A DNA stretch of 64,000 bases from Acinetobacter pseudolwoffii. GTDB taxonomy: Bacteria; Pseudomonadota; Gammaproteobacteria; Pseudomonadales; Moraxellaceae. The DNA is taken from positions 124,001-188,000 of the forward strand of contig NZ_PHRG01000003.1 in NCBI RefSeq assembly GCF_002803605.1. The letters are read 5' to 3'. A program made the translations under genes and the position numbers. The notes beneath the pieces were generated by a model. That model saw only the letters and a program-made list of their open reading frames with translations, was not told the origin of the DNA and did not search any database. This document shows positions 25,519-34,512 of the stretch, in pieces; position 1 is the first letter of the stretch, and every line of letters begins with the position of its first letter.

Positions 25519-26202
25519 ATGACAGCACTAGAGGCAGTCTTGCCAGTACCTGTATTAATCGTTGAAGATGAGTATGTCATTCAACGACGTTTAAAAATTA
25601 TATTAACCAATTTGGGCTATAGCGAAGATGTTCTGCTCTTTGCCAATAATCTTAAAGAAGCATATTTCATTTTAAAACAACAGCCGATTTCACTGGCATT
25701 GGTCGATTTGGGGCTGCCAGATGGGAGTGGGATTTCGATTATTGAAAAAATTCGCGAAAATGACGCACAAACTCTGATTTTGGTGGTTTCGGCCTGGAGT
25801 ACGCAAAACAGTTTATTTACCGCAATTCAGGCGGGTGCCACCGGTTATGTATTAAAAGAACGCGATGATGTGGAGGTCACTTTGGCGATCCGCAGTATTT
25901 TACGGGGTGGCGCGCCAATTGATCCTTTTATTGCGCGGGAAATTCTCAAGCAGATTTCTATACCTGCTTCATCACCACCAGTCGAACGCAACCATTCGGA
26001 TGCCGAGCAGGAAGTGCTGACCCATCGGGAAAAAGAAATTCTGTCACTGGTCGCACAAGGCCTGAGTAATCGAGAGCTTGCCGAGCAACTTTGTGTGTCA
26101 CGTTATACCGTCGAAAGTCATATCAAGCATATTTACCGGAAACTGTCCGTCAGTCGGCGTACCAAGGCAGTCAGTACCGCACGGCATTTAGGAATTCTGT
26201 GA
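25519..26202 (+). CDS. Two-component response regulator, NarL/LuxR type
   Basis: A 227-aa protein with a receiver domain (about 11-130; acidic pocket E16-D17, phospho-acceptor D63 in LVDLGLPDGSG, conserved Lys in YVLKERDD) and a LuxR-type helix-turn-helix (about 155-225: LTHREKEILSLVAQGLSNRELAEQL, then VESHIKHIYRKL). The ATG at 25519 lies 7 nt after AAGGGG; a GTG at 25513 is too close to that site. The stop overlaps the start of the histidine kinase gene (TGATG), so the two form a cognate pair. Confidence 0.92.
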   Translation: MTALEAVLPVPVLIVEDEYVIQRRLKIILTNLGYSEDVLLFANNLKEAYFILKQQPISLALVDLGLPDGSGISIIEKIRENDAQTLILVVSAWSTQNSLFTAIQAGATGYVLKERDDVEVTLAIRSILRGGAPIDPFIAREILKQISIPASSPPVERNHSDAEQEVLTHREKEILSLVAQGLSNRELAEQLCVSRYTVESHIKHIYRKLSVSRRTKAVSTARHLGIL

Positions 26203-28124
26203 TGCATCCAGCTCGTTCTGGAAGCAGGCAGCGACAGAGATTGCAATGGATCGGTATTTTGCTCTTTTGCTGCTGGCTGTGTCTGTTAAGTGCTATGAGT
26301 CAGGCGCAAGACCATTTTCAGGTTAATGATCTCTGTGATGTAAAGATTGACTACATTCAAAAGGTTCAGGTGCAAAATCCTAGCCAGATGCCTGCATCTG
26401 GCTGGCAAAGTGTCAGTTTGCCGGATAACTGGCAGCGTAACTGGAAAGATTATCATGGTGGGGCCTGGTATAAAATTGTTTGGGACTGGTCATGCCAAGA
26501 CAATATTCGTCTTGCAGAACCGATTGCCTTTTCCATTGATTATATTAATTCGGCCGGCGCCGTGTTCCTGAATGGTGATTTACTCTGGTCAGATCAACAC
26601 CTGCAAGAGCCATTGTCAAAAAGTTGGAATATGCCGCGTTACTGGATTTTGCCCATCAGTGGCTTAAACAAGGGCAGTAATGAAATTCTGGTTTATGTAC
26701 AGGGTTATAGTTTTCAGAACGCCGGACTGGGTAAAATTGAATTTAATAATGTGCTGGTCAATAGCCAGAAGCATTTAGGCGAAATCTGGGATCGCCGCAC
26801 GCTGTTTCAGATGAATATGATTTTCTCAGCAATGATTGGGATCATCTGCTTCATTGTCTGGCAATTTCGACGTTCAGAAACCACCTTTGGCTGGCTGGCA
26901 CTCAGTTCATTCCTATGGATTCTGTTTATTTCCAATATGCTGACCACAGAAAGCTTTCCGTTTCGCTCCAGCATCGCGGCCAGCAAAGCCAATATGCTTT
27001 GTTTTATTGCCTATATCCACTGTTTTAGTCTGTATTTGATCCGCTTTTTAAAACAGAGATTTAAATATGTGGAGCGGGGATTTATCCTGATCACGCTTTT
27101 ATTTGCTCTGCTGATTGTGATGAGTTCCTTGGATTATCTGGGGCAGGTACTGGGCACAGCATTTATTTTCTATGTGGGATTATTTATAAGCTGTATTATT
27201 TATGTGAGCTATCAGGCACTGAAAACCCGCAATGGGGAATATCTTTTCCTGATGCTGTGTCTGTGGGGGATTTTGTTATGTGTAATCGTAGATCTGATCA
27301 TTTTAAGTCAAACGGCAATTAGTGATTTTTCACCTTTATCACCCTATACCTCACCGATTATTACCCTGTTTGTGGTACTGATTATGGCCACGCGGTTGAA
27401 TCGTAATGTCAGGAAAATCGAAAAATTTAATAGCCAGTTAGAACGTAAAGTCCAGCAGGTCGGCGCTGATCTGAATAAAAGCCTGAACGATAAACATCAA
27501 CTGGAGCTGGATAATGTCCGCTTACAGGAGCGGATTAACTTATCGCATGAACTGCATGACGGGCTAGGAGGCTCGATTGTGCGCTCTATGATTCTGGTCG
27601 ATCAGAGTACTGACAGCATTCCCAACCGACAGTTTCTTTCCATGCTGAAATTGCTCAGAGATGATCTCAGACAAATCATTGATAGTGGTTCGTCTATCGA
27701 AAATAAAGTACCGGAAACCCCGCTACTCTGGATTGCCCCGGTACGTTATCGTTTTACCCAGTTGCTGGAAGAGATAAATATTGAGGTTGAATGGTTATTT
27801 CCAAAAGTCTGGCAGCGTGAACCGACCGCATTGCAGTGTTTGACCCTGATTCGGGTGGTCGAAGAAAGTCTGACCAATATCATTAAGCACAGTCAGGCCA
27901 GTCAGGCGAAAGTCAGTCTGGAATATTTTCTGCCACATCAACTCACCTTAAGTATTCAGGACAATGGCGTTGGGTTTGATGCTGAAATAGTGCAAAAAAA
28001 TGGTCTGAGTATTGGGATGCGCAGCATGAAAATGCGGGTCGAACGTATGGGAGGCGTGTTTCAGATTGAGTCTGAGAAAGGGCATACAGTGATTCAGGTC
28101 GTATTAGAACTCTATCAACCCTAA
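26202..28124 (+). CDS. Membrane sensor histidine kinase with extracytoplasmic jelly-roll-like domain
   Basis: A 640-aa protein. N-terminal signal/transmembrane segment (about 15-36), then a periplasmic domain of roughly 170 residues whose pattern (WQSVSLPDNWQ, YHGGAWYKIVWDW, AGAVFLNGDLLW) resembles the sugar-binding jelly roll at the N-terminus of GH2 glycosidases and the 7TMR-DISMED domain. About seven transmembrane helices follow (roughly 205-405), then a coiled coil, a HisKA_3 segment (ELHDGLGG, with H452 the likely phospho-acceptor) and a C-terminal ATPase (EESLTNIIKHS, DNGVGFD, GMRSMKMRVE). It partners the upstream LuxR-type regulator. The ligand is unknown; a carbohydrate is a guess. 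Confidence 0.85.
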   Translation: MHPARSGSRQRQRLQWIGILLFCCWLCLLSAMSQAQDHFQVNDLCDVKIDYIQKVQVQNPSQMPASGWQSVSLPDNWQRNWKDYHGGAWYKIVWDWSCQDNIRLAEPIAFSIDYINSAGAVFLNGDLLWSDQHLQEPLSKSWNMPRYWILPISGLNKGSNEILVYVQGYSFQNAGLGKIEFNNVLVNSQKHLGEIWDRRTLFQMNMIFSAMIGIICFIVWQFRRSETTFGWLALSSFLWILFISNMLTTESFPFRSSIAASKANMLCFIAYIHCFSLYLIRFLKQRFKYVERGFILITLLFALLIVMSSLDYLGQVLGTAFIFYVGLFISCIIYVSYQALKTRNGEYLFLMLCLWGILLCVIVDLIILSQTAISDFSPLSPYTSPIITLFVVLIMATRLNRNVRKIEKFNSQLERKVQQVGADLNKSLNDKHQLELDNVRLQERINLSHELHDGLGGSIVRSMILVDQSTDSIPNRQFLSMLKLLRDDLRQIIDSGSSIENKVPETPLLWIAPVRYRFTQLLEEINIEVEWLFPKVWQREPTALQCLTLIRVVEESLTNIIKHSQASQAKVSLEYFLPHQLTLSIQDNGVGFDAEIVQKNGLSIGMRSMKMRVERMGGVFQIESEKGHTVIQVVLELYQP

Positions 28125-28131
28125 TCTTTGC

Positions 28132-28167
28132 AAATAAAAAGAGGATTATTTAATCCTCTTTTTATTT
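28132..28167. terminator. Bidirectional terminator, 17-bp perfect stem
   Basis: AAATAAAAAGAGGATTA and its exact complement are separated by TT. It ends both the kinase gene and the convergent ribosomal oxygenase gene. Confidence 0.9.
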
Positions 28168-28182
28168 GGCTTTAGCTTAGAA

Positions 28183-29352
28183 TTAGTCTTGTTCTGCTGG
28201 CGGAACCAGCATCAGTACCGCATCATTTAATAATGCCGCGACATCTTCCAGAATATCTTCATCAGCGAAGTTTTCATCGAGCAATATGGTTTCACCGTCT
28301 GCAAGCTGCTTGAGTTTTGTGGTAAATGCCTCAGAGATCTCAATCCCTTCACCATTGGCCCAGAACAGAACATCGCCGTCTGCTTCAGTGTAGAGCAGGC
28401 GTGAAGCCGGTTCGAGCATCAGGCTATAACCCTGATCCAGTGCTTCTTCCAGATCACCTGTACCGATTTCTTCTGCTTCTGGAAGGTTCTCTGGATATTT
28501 GGGTTCTGACATTAAAGTCATAATGGCATCTTCTAAAACATTCGAATTATGCAGTTGCTGCATGATCTGTTCTTTTAGATATTCCAGCTCATTGCCGCTG
28601 ACTTCACCAATGGCTCCGACCTGGTCACGAATAATATCAACCAGTGGATTGCGTAAACTTTCATTCTCAGAAAATTTATCACCAACACGGTCCATCATAT
28701 CGCTCACATTTGGCATACGGAAGCCAAAGGAAAAGGTTAGACAATCATCTTCTGCAACGCCGTAATGCGCCAAACCAGGTGGCACATACAGCAAGTCGCC
28801 AGGTGCCAGAACTTCGTCAAAATTCACCTCAATTTCAGGCAATAATTTCAGTGGCTGACCCGGAACCAATGCAGTTTCGGCATCACACATTTGTCCGAGC
28901 TGCCAGCGACGATGCCCGTAGCCTTGTACCAGAAAGACATCGTAAAAATCAAAGTGCTTTCCTACAGAGCCGCCTTGAGGTGCATAAGACACCATGATGT
29001 CATCGCGGCGCCATTGCGGAATAAACGGGAACTTTTTCCACATTTCCGACAGGTCAAATGAATAATGATCTACCGCCTGAACCAAAAGTGTCCACAGCTT
29101 GGGCATTTTCTGAAAATCAGCTTTAAGTAAAGGCGAAGATTTCACGCTCCACTGATTCGGATCGCGATCTTTTTGCTTGATTAAACGCGCAGTGACATGT
29201 TCCTCAAGCGCAAGTTCCATCACGTCATCAGGTTCAAGCAGATTGGCGATTTCAGGCATCGCATTACGCACCAGTAACGGTTTTTTTTGCCAGTATTCAC
29301 TCAAAAATTGTTCAGCGGTGATTCCGCCTAAAACGTCTAAAGGTTGAGACAT
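28183..29352 (-). CDS. roxA: 50S ribosomal protein L16 arginine hydroxylase (RoxA/YcfD-like cupin oxygenase)
   Basis: Fe(II)/2-oxoglutarate-dependent JmjC-type oxygenase; the E. coli homologue hydroxylates an arginine of ribosomal protein L16. The 389-aa protein has the cupin HxD motif (H133, D135 in GKHFDFYDVF) and distal His H196 (PPGLAHYGVA), the N-terminal LSEYWQKKPLLVRNA typical of the family, a dimerisation region and a C-terminal winged-helix-like domain (about 290-385). Assignment to L16 is by family. It lies downstream of maf on the same strand. Confidence 0.88.
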   Translation of the reverse strand: MSQPLDVLGGITAEQFLSEYWQKKPLLVRNAMPEIANLLEPDDVMELALEEHVTARLIKQKDRDPNQWSVKSSPLLKADFQKMPKLWTLLVQAVDHYSFDLSEMWKKFPFIPQWRRDDIMVSYAPQGGSVGKHFDFYDVFLVQGYGHRRWQLGQMCDAETALVPGQPLKLLPEIEVNFDEVLAPGDLLYVPPGLAHYGVAEDDCLTFSFGFRMPNVSDMMDRVGDKFSENESLRNPLVDIIRDQVGAIGEVSGNELEYLKEQIMQQLHNSNVLEDAIMTLMSEPKYPENLPEAEEIGTGDLEEALDQGYSLMLEPASRLLYTEADGDVLFWANGEGIEISEAFTTKLKQLADGETILLDENFADEDILEDVAALLNDAVLMLVPPAEQD

Positions 29353-29378
29353 AGATTACAGCCTGAATTAAGGGGAGA

Positions 29379-29972
29379 TTAAGGAACTAAAATTTTCAAT
29401 TCACGAAGAATGTGACACAGCTTGATCATCGGCATGCCCATCAAAGTGGTCTGGTCTTGCCCGATCATTTTTTCAAACAGGCTGATGCCGAGGCTTTCAC
29501 ATTTGAAACTGCCGGCACAATGCAGTGGCTGTTCAATCGTGACATAGCGTTCAATTTCGGCTTTGGACAGTTTACGGAACTTGACTTTATAGTGCTCGAC
29601 CAGCGTTCGTTCATAACCAGTAGCCTGCTGTTGCACACTGAGTGCAGTACTGAAATAGACAATCTTGTCCGAATTGGCCTGTAACTGGCGAATGGCTTTT
29701 TCAGGGGTTAAAGGTTTGCCAATAAAAATATCTGGTGCGCCTTCACGCCATGCCACCTGATCCGAACCAATCACAATCGCTTCAGGATTTTGCTCAGCAA
29801 TATATTTGGCTTTCTCAAAAGCCAGCCGCTTGGCCAAATCATCTGCGTGATTTTCACCGCGAGGAGACTCATCGATATCCGGTACTAGAGAAATATAATC
29901 AATATGCAGGCGATCCATCAACTCTTTACGGGTTTGGCTGGAGGATGCCAAAATAATCTGTACAGCATTCAT
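29379..29972 (-). CDS. Maf-family nucleoside triphosphate pyrophosphatase (YceF-like)
   Basis: Maf proteins hydrolyse modified or non-canonical nucleotides; the YceF subgroup prefers 7-methyl-GTP. The 197-aa protein shows LASSSQTRKELMDRL at the N-terminus, DIDESP, the catalytic GSDQVA, GKPLTPEKAI and GSFKCESLGISLFEK. No septum-specific partners are nearby. Its ATG overlaps the stop of the upstream DUF2237 gene by one base (TAATG), indicating translational coupling. Confidence 0.9.
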   Translation of the reverse strand: MNAVQIILASSSQTRKELMDRLHIDYISLVPDIDESPRGENHADDLAKRLAFEKAKYIAEQNPEAIVIGSDQVAWREGAPDIFIGKPLTPEKAIRQLQANSDKIVYFSTALSVQQQATGYERTLVEHYKVKFRKLSKAEIERYVTIEQPLHCAGSFKCESLGISLFEKMIGQDQTTLMGMPMIKLCHILRELKILVP

Positions 29973-30355
29973 TAGACAGCATATTCCTCAAGAATATTTA
30001 AAGGTACATAAGACAGCACCGCTTTATGGCAGGCTTGCAGCTTGATCGGGGGCGCTTGACCTGCTTCATAGGCTTCGACCCAGCGTGTCACGCAGAGGCA
30101 CCAGAAATCACCGGGTTGCAGGCCAGGGAAGTCCAGCTCTGGCAAAGGTGTGATCAGGTCATTGCCCACTTTTTGCGAGAAATTGAGAAATTCCGACGTC
30201 ATCTGCGCGCATACCGTATGCTGCCCCAGATCGGTGGTCGCAGTATGGCAAAAGCCATTGCGGAAATATCCGGTAATCGGATCGAAGCAACAGCTGGACA
30301 AAGGCTCACCTAACACGTTCAAACGGTTAAGATTTGGATCAGGATGTATCGACAT
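29972..30355 (-). CDS. DUF2237 family protein
   Basis: A 127-aa protein with the family pattern NVLGEPLSSCCFDPITGYFRNG, HTVCAQMTSEFLNFS and PGDFWCLCVTRWVEAYEAG; Cys residues in the first and third blocks are typical. The biochemical function of the family is not established. The start at 30355 (MSIHPDPNLNRLNVLG) fits the family; a longer form from 30406 is open. It is coupled to maf by a TAATG overlap. Confidence 0.85.
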   Translation of the reverse strand: MSIHPDPNLNRLNVLGEPLSSCCFDPITGYFRNGFCHTATTDLGQHTVCAQMTSEFLNFSQKVGNDLITPLPELDFPGLQPGDFWCLCVTRWVEAYEAGQAPPIKLQACHKAVLSYVPLNILEEYAV

Positions 30356-30494
30356 AGGCACTGAATCTAAAAGAAGCTTTTTTCTATCATAACAAAACTT
30401 TGGCATTCAGAATGTTTTCTGCAAAAGATGCTAACCTTTTTCTGCATAATCATTTAAAATCGGCTGGTTTTAATATCTATAAAGTGAGCTCTAC

Positions 30495-31682
30495 ATGAAC
30501 TTTCAGCGTATGACTGACCTCGATTTAGCAGGTAAACGTGTTCTGATCCGTGAAGATTTAAACGTTCCTGTTAAAAATGGTGTGATCACCAGCGATGCGC
30601 GTCTTCGTGCAGCATTGCCAACGATTAAAGCAGCACTAGAAAAAGGCGCTGCAGTCATGGTGTATTCTCATCTGGGTCGTCCGGTTGAAGGTGAGCCTAA
30701 AGCTGAACAGTCACTTGCTCCTGTAGCGGCTTACTTGACTGAAGCTTTGGGTCAAGACGTAAAATTATTTACCGACTACCTAGATGGCGTTGAGGTTCAG
30801 CCGGGTCAAGTTGTGTTGCTTGAGAACTGCCGTTTTAACGTTGGTGAGAAGAAAAACAATCCTGAACTTGCTGCAAAATATGCAGCATTGTGTGATGTAT
30901 TCGTGATGGATGCCTTTGGTACAGCACACCGTGCAGAAGCATCTACTGAAGGCGTAGCGCGTCTGGCTAAAGTTGCAGCTGCAGGTCCTTTACTGGCAGC
31001 TGAACTTGATGCGCTTGGTCGTGCACTGCAAACCCCTGAAAAGCCAATGGTGGCGATTGTTGCAGGTTCTAAAGTCTCTACCAAGCTAGACGTTTTAACC
31101 TCACTTTCTGACATTTGTGATCAATTGATCGTCGGTGGTGGTATTGCCAACACGTTCCTTGCTGCGGCCGGTTATAACGTGGGCAAATCATTGTGTGAAA
31201 AGGATCTGATCGATACGGCAAAAGCCATTGCTGCAAAAGTAGCAGTTCCACTTCCTACTGACGTTGTGGTTGCAGATGCCTCTGAAATTAACTTTGAAGA
31301 CTTCCTGGGTTCATTGGCTGCTGCAAAAGCAACGGTGAAAAACGTTGCAGATGTTGCTGATAACGACATGATTCTGGATGTAGGCCCGGAAACTGCGAAA
31401 GCATTTGCAGAAATCCTGAAAACCTCTAAAACCATTCTTTGGAATGGCCCAGTCGGCGTATTTGAAGTAGATCAATTCGGTGAAGGTACTAAAACTTTAT
31501 CTTTAGCGATTGCTGAATCTGAAGGTTTTTCGATTGCGGGCGGTGGGGATACACTTGCTGCGATTGATAAATATGAAGTGGCTGACAAAATTGGTTATAT
31601 CTCGACGGGTGGCGGTGCATTCCTTGAATTCGTTGAAGGTAAAACCCTTCCTGCTGTTGCAGTACTTCTAGAACGTGCTTAA
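30495..31682 (+). CDS. pgk: Phosphoglycerate kinase
   Basis: Interconverts 1,3-bisphosphoglycerate and 3-phosphoglycerate in glycolysis/gluconeogenesis, exchanging phosphate with ADP/ATP. The 395-aa protein has the N-terminal signature [46 protein letters not shown], and C-terminal nucleotide-binding blocks [11 protein letters not shown] and [12 protein letters not shown]. It ends in its own terminator. fba lies 550 bp downstream with a small lipoprotein gene between, so these two glycolytic genes are probably separate units. Confidence 0.98.
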   Translation: MNFQRMTDLDLAGKRVLIREDLNVPVKNGVITSDARLRAALPTIKAALEKGAAVMVYSHLGRPVEGEPKAEQSLAPVAAYLTEALGQDVKLFTDYLDGVEVQPGQVVLLENCRFNVGEKKNNPELAAKYAALCDVFVMDAFGTAHRAEASTEGVARLAKVAAAGPLLAAELDALGRALQTPEKPMVAIVAGSKVSTKLDVLTSLSDICDQLIVGGGIANTFLAAAGYNVGKSLCEKDLIDTAKAIAAKVAVPLPTDVVVADASEINFEDFLGSLAAAKATVKNVADVADNDMILDVGPETAKAFAEILKTSKTILWNGPVGVFEVDQFGEGTKTLSLAIAESEGFSIAGGGDTLAAIDKYEVADKIGYISTGGGAFLEFVEGKTLPAVAVLLERA

Positions 31683-31698
31683 TTGTATGTCCTAAGCT

Positions 31699-31727
31699 AA
31701 AAAGCTGGCCCAGTGCCAGCTTTTTTT
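31699..31727 (+). terminator. Intrinsic terminator of pgk
   Basis: AAAAAGCTGGC / GCCAGCTTTTT, loop CCAGT, then further T residues. Confidence 0.88.
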
Positions 31728-31836
31728 ATGTCATTTTTTTGACAGTGAAAATTTACCCTTCATGGCTTCGTCATTAAAATGCAATAAATCTGTCATAAGA
31801 TGCAGTCATTAAATCACCAAATGATGAGATCACGTG

Positions 31837-32115
31837 ATGAAAAAACAGTTAACTTTGGCGGCTTTATTCGCTGCATCATTGGCACTGACTGCATGTGCGA
31901 AACAGGAAAATGCACCGGTCGCTGAAACAGAAAGCTCGGCAGCAGTAGCCAATGAGACTATAACGCCAGAGCAGCAAGCAGCCATTGATGCTATTGACCA
32001 GCCAGTTTTAGATGAAAAAAATACCGATATTCCAGCTGAAATTGCCAATGCGCCAGCAGATGAAGCAACTGCAGACCAGTCAGTTGCAGCGACTTCTGAG
32101 CCTGTAGCACCTTAA
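31837..32115 (+). CDS. Small Ala/Glu-rich lipoprotein, 92 aa
   Basis: Begins MKKQLTLAALFAASLALTAC: a type II signal peptide with lipobox LTAC and the lipidated Cys at residue 20. The mature part is a short, acidic, low-complexity tail rich in Ala, Glu, Thr and Pro (including TPEQQAAIDAIDQPVLDEKN), probably disordered. Lys at position +2 after the Cys is compatible with outer-membrane sorting. GTG 31834 is an alternative start. It is a single-gene unit between two terminators; function unknown. Confidence 0.75.
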   Translation: MKKQLTLAALFAASLALTACAKQENAPVAETESSAAVANETITPEQQAAIDAIDQPVLDEKNTDIPAEIANAPADEATADQSVAATSEPVAP

Positions 32116-32132
32116 TCCAGTGCATGTGAGAC

Positions 32133-32162
32133 AAAATCCCTGCAAAAGCAGGGATTTTTTTT
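32133..32162 (+). terminator. Intrinsic terminator after the small lipoprotein gene
   Basis: AAAATCCCTGC / GCAGGGATTTT with loop AAAA, followed by a T run. Confidence 0.9.
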
Positions 32163-32234
32163 AAATAGTGTTATTTGTTGCTGAATTGAAACCTTTGAAC
32201 ATGTAGAATATGTGGCATTCACTGGGAGGATATT

Positions 32235-33275
32235 ATGGCTCTTATTTCATTGCGCCAGCTCTTGGATCACGCCGGCGAACATGCTTACGGCGTACCAGCA
32301 TTTAACGTAAACAACTTAGAACAAATGCGTGCAATTATGCTTGCAGCAGATGCAACCAATTCACCTGTTATCGTACAAGCATCTGCGGGTGCGCGTAAAT
32401 ATGCAGGCGCTCCGTTCTTGCGTCACCTGATTTTGGCTGCAATTGAAGAATGGCCACATATTCCAGTGGTAATGCACCAAGACCACGGAACCAGCCCTGA
32501 CATTTGCCAACGTTCAATCCAGCTCGGCTTTTCATCAGTGATGATGGACGGCTCACTTGGTGAAGATGGCAAAACCCCAACTTCATACGAATACAACGTT
32601 GATGTGACTCGTCGTACGGTTCAGATGGCACATGCATGTGGCGTTTCTGTAGAAGGTGAGATCGGTTGTTTAGGTAGCCTTGAAACAGGTATGGCGGGTG
32701 AAGAAGATGGCGTGGGCGCAGAAGGCGTACTCGATCATTCTCAACTTCTGACTTCAGTTGAAGAAGCACGTAGTTTCGTTGCTGATACCAATGTTGATGC
32801 GCTTGCAATTGCAGTAGGTACTTCACACGGTGCGTACAAATTTACGCGTCCACCTACAGGCGATATTCTGGCGATTGACCGCATTAAAGAAATTCACGCA
32901 GCACTTCCAAATACGCATTTGGTTATGCACGGTTCAAGCTCTGTGCCACAAGAGTGGTTGGCAGTAATTAACCAGTATGGCGGCGACATCAAGGAAACTT
33001 ATGGTGTTCCGGTTGAGCAGCTGGTTGAAGCGATCAAACATGGCGTGCGTAAAATCAACATCGATACTGACTTGCGTTTAGCATCTACAGGTGCAATGCG
33101 TCGTATGATGGCAGAAAAACCAAGCGAATTCGATCCTCGTAAATTCTTCAGCGCAACGGTTGATGCCATGAAGCAAATCTGTGTAGACCGTTATGAAGCA
33201 TTTGGTACTGCCGGTAATGCAGACAAGATTCGCCCAATTTCTTTAGAGAAAATGGTGTCGTACTATAATAAATAA
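32235..33275 (+). CDS. fba: Class II fructose-bisphosphate aldolase
   Basis: Zinc-dependent cleavage/condensation of fructose 1,6-bisphosphate. The 346-aa protein has the N-terminal [13 protein letters not shown], the class II signatures [10 protein letters not shown] (metal ligands) and [34 protein letters not shown] and [11 protein letters not shown]. Length and motifs fit the longer class IIB type. GGGAGG lies close upstream of the ATG. It has its own terminator. Confidence 0.97.
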   Translation: MALISLRQLLDHAGEHAYGVPAFNVNNLEQMRAIMLAADATNSPVIVQASAGARKYAGAPFLRHLILAAIEEWPHIPVVMHQDHGTSPDICQRSIQLGFSSVMMDGSLGEDGKTPTSYEYNVDVTRRTVQMAHACGVSVEGEIGCLGSLETGMAGEEDGVGAEGVLDHSQLLTSVEEARSFVADTNVDALAIAVGTSHGAYKFTRPPTGDILAIDRIKEIHAALPNTHLVMHGSSSVPQEWLAVINQYGGDIKETYGVPVEQLVEAIKHGVRKINIDTDLRLASTGAMRRMMAEKPSEFDPRKFFSATVDAMKQICVDRYEAFGTAGNADKIRPISLEKMVSYYNK

Positions 33276-33294
33276 TTCCCAGTGAATCATTTAT

Positions 33295-33326
33295 AAAAAA
33301 AGCCCACTGCAAATGTGGGCTTTTTT
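33295..33326 (+). terminator. Intrinsic terminator of fba
   Basis: AAAAAAGCCCAC pairs with GTGGGCTTTTTT, loop TGCAAAT. Confidence 0.9.
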
Positions 33327-33360
33327 GTAGACTGATAAAGATCAAGAATAAGAGCAGCAT

Positions 33361-34215
33361 ATGGAACTGATTTTCGCAGCAGCGCTGTGTAGCGTTGTGG
33401 TCTCAATATTATTAAAAGTCGCCAAAAACAGAGGGCTGAGTCCGATCCACATGATTAGCTGGAATTATGCCACCGCCAGCTTGTTGTGCTTTTTCTGGTT
33501 CAAGCCGGATATCCAGCATATTTCGCCAAGCCAGACACCATGGTTGCTTATTCTGGCATTGGGTATTTTACTTCCAAGTGTATTTCTGTTTCTGGCTAAA
33601 GCCTTGGAAAGCGCTGGAATTTTAAAAACAGAAATTGCCCAGCGGCTTTCTGTAGTCTTGTCACTGGCGGCAGCCTATTTTATTTTTCAGGAACAGTTCA
33701 ACCAGCTAAAAATACTGGGTATTGCCTTGGGGATCAGTGCAGTACTGTGCATTCTGCTTTCACATCGCCAAAGTAGCGGGCAGGGCAGTCAGGGAATGTT
33801 ATATCTGGGTTTGGTCTGGATGGGTTATGCACTGATTGATGTATTGTTGAAATATACGACCAGCTTGGGTTTGCAATTTGCCGTAGCGCTTAATCTGATG
33901 TTTGTATGCGCCATGATTCTATCGATGCTGTATCTACTACTCAAATATCATCATCTGGGGTCCGGCAAGGACATCGGCTTAGGCCTGCTACTGGGCGTAC
34001 TGAACTTCGCCAACATCGCCTTTTATGTCAAGGCACATATGCTGCTTAAAGATACACCGGCAATCGTGTTTGCCGGCATGAATATTCTGGTGGTGGTATT
34101 TGGAGTCATTGCAGGTCTGATGTTCTTTAAAGAGCGACTCAAACCTGCAAGTGCCGCGGGTTTACTGCTAGGTCTCACTAGTGTGATTTGCCTAGCTTAT
34201 GCAATGTCTGTTTGA
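33361..34215 (+). CDS. EamA/DMT-family inner-membrane transporter
   Basis: A 284-aa protein made of about ten transmembrane helices in two EamA repeats (the first ends near IALGISAVLCILL, the second near AGLLLGLTSVICLAYA). Conserved-type features include EIAQRLSVVLSLAAAYFIFQEQ in repeat 1 and NILVVVFGVIAGLMFFKERL in repeat 2. Substrates of such drug/metabolite transporters cannot be inferred from sequence. Its last 38 bases overlap the 3' end of the convergent zinc-ribbon gene. Confidence 0.85.
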   Translation: MELIFAAALCSVVVSILLKVAKNRGLSPIHMISWNYATASLLCFFWFKPDIQHISPSQTPWLLILALGILLPSVFLFLAKALESAGILKTEIAQRLSVVLSLAAAYFIFQEQFNQLKILGIALGISAVLCILLSHRQSSGQGSQGMLYLGLVWMGYALIDVLLKYTTSLGLQFAVALNLMFVCAMILSMLYLLLKYHHLGSGKDIGLGLLLGVLNFANIAFYVKAHMLLKDTPAIVFAGMNILVVVFGVIAGLMFFKERLKPASAAGLLLGLTSVICLAYAMSV

Positions 34216-34405
34216 CATAAGACGATGCAAATTCAATCGGATGTCGCAGCAGGTCGCCTGCTTCGGCCAGTCCAAGCAATAAACCGGCCTGTTGGCAGTC
34301 TGGACAGTGCGGATAACGATGCTGTTGATTTTTATAGTGTTGGAGATAAATTTTATCGCAATGATGGCATGCAAATTTCAGGGATTTGGAGGTAAGGAGC
34401 GACAT
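34178..34405 (-). CDS. Small zinc-ribbon-like protein, 75 aa
   Basis: Two CxxC knuckles, C13/C16 (CHHC) and C34/C37 (CPDC), separated by 17 residues rich in His, Tyr and Gln, suggest a single structural zinc site. The C-terminal half is a helical segment (GLAEAGDLLRHPIEFASSYVK). AGAGGT sits about 7 nt before the ATG. It overlaps the 3' end of the convergent EamA gene by 38 bp. The family is not recognised; a role in nucleic-acid or protein binding is possible but unproven. Confidence 0.65.
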   Translation of the reverse strand: MSLLTSKSLKFACHHCDKIYLQHYKNQQHRYPHCPDCQQAGLLLGLAEAGDLLRHPIEFASSYVKQTLHKLGKSH

Positions 34406-34476
34406 AGATGACCTCTATTGTTATTCTATTAGATGGTAAATTAAATAAAGCAAAAAATAGGCCCGAACTGATATGG

Positions 34477-34498
34477 AAAGGGGCGCCTGGCCCCTTTT
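34477..34498. terminator. Candidate terminator between nfsB and the zinc-ribbon gene
   Basis: AAAGGGGC / GCCCCTTT with loop GCCTG. The hairpin is strong, but the T-tract is short in both directions. Confidence 0.5.
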
Positions 34499-34512
34499 AT
34501 AGCATAAGATCC

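Noticed and set aside
31837..32115. Lipoprotein gene as part of a pgk-fba glycolytic operon
   Set aside because: Strong intrinsic terminators on both sides isolate it; no functional link to glycolysis is visible.
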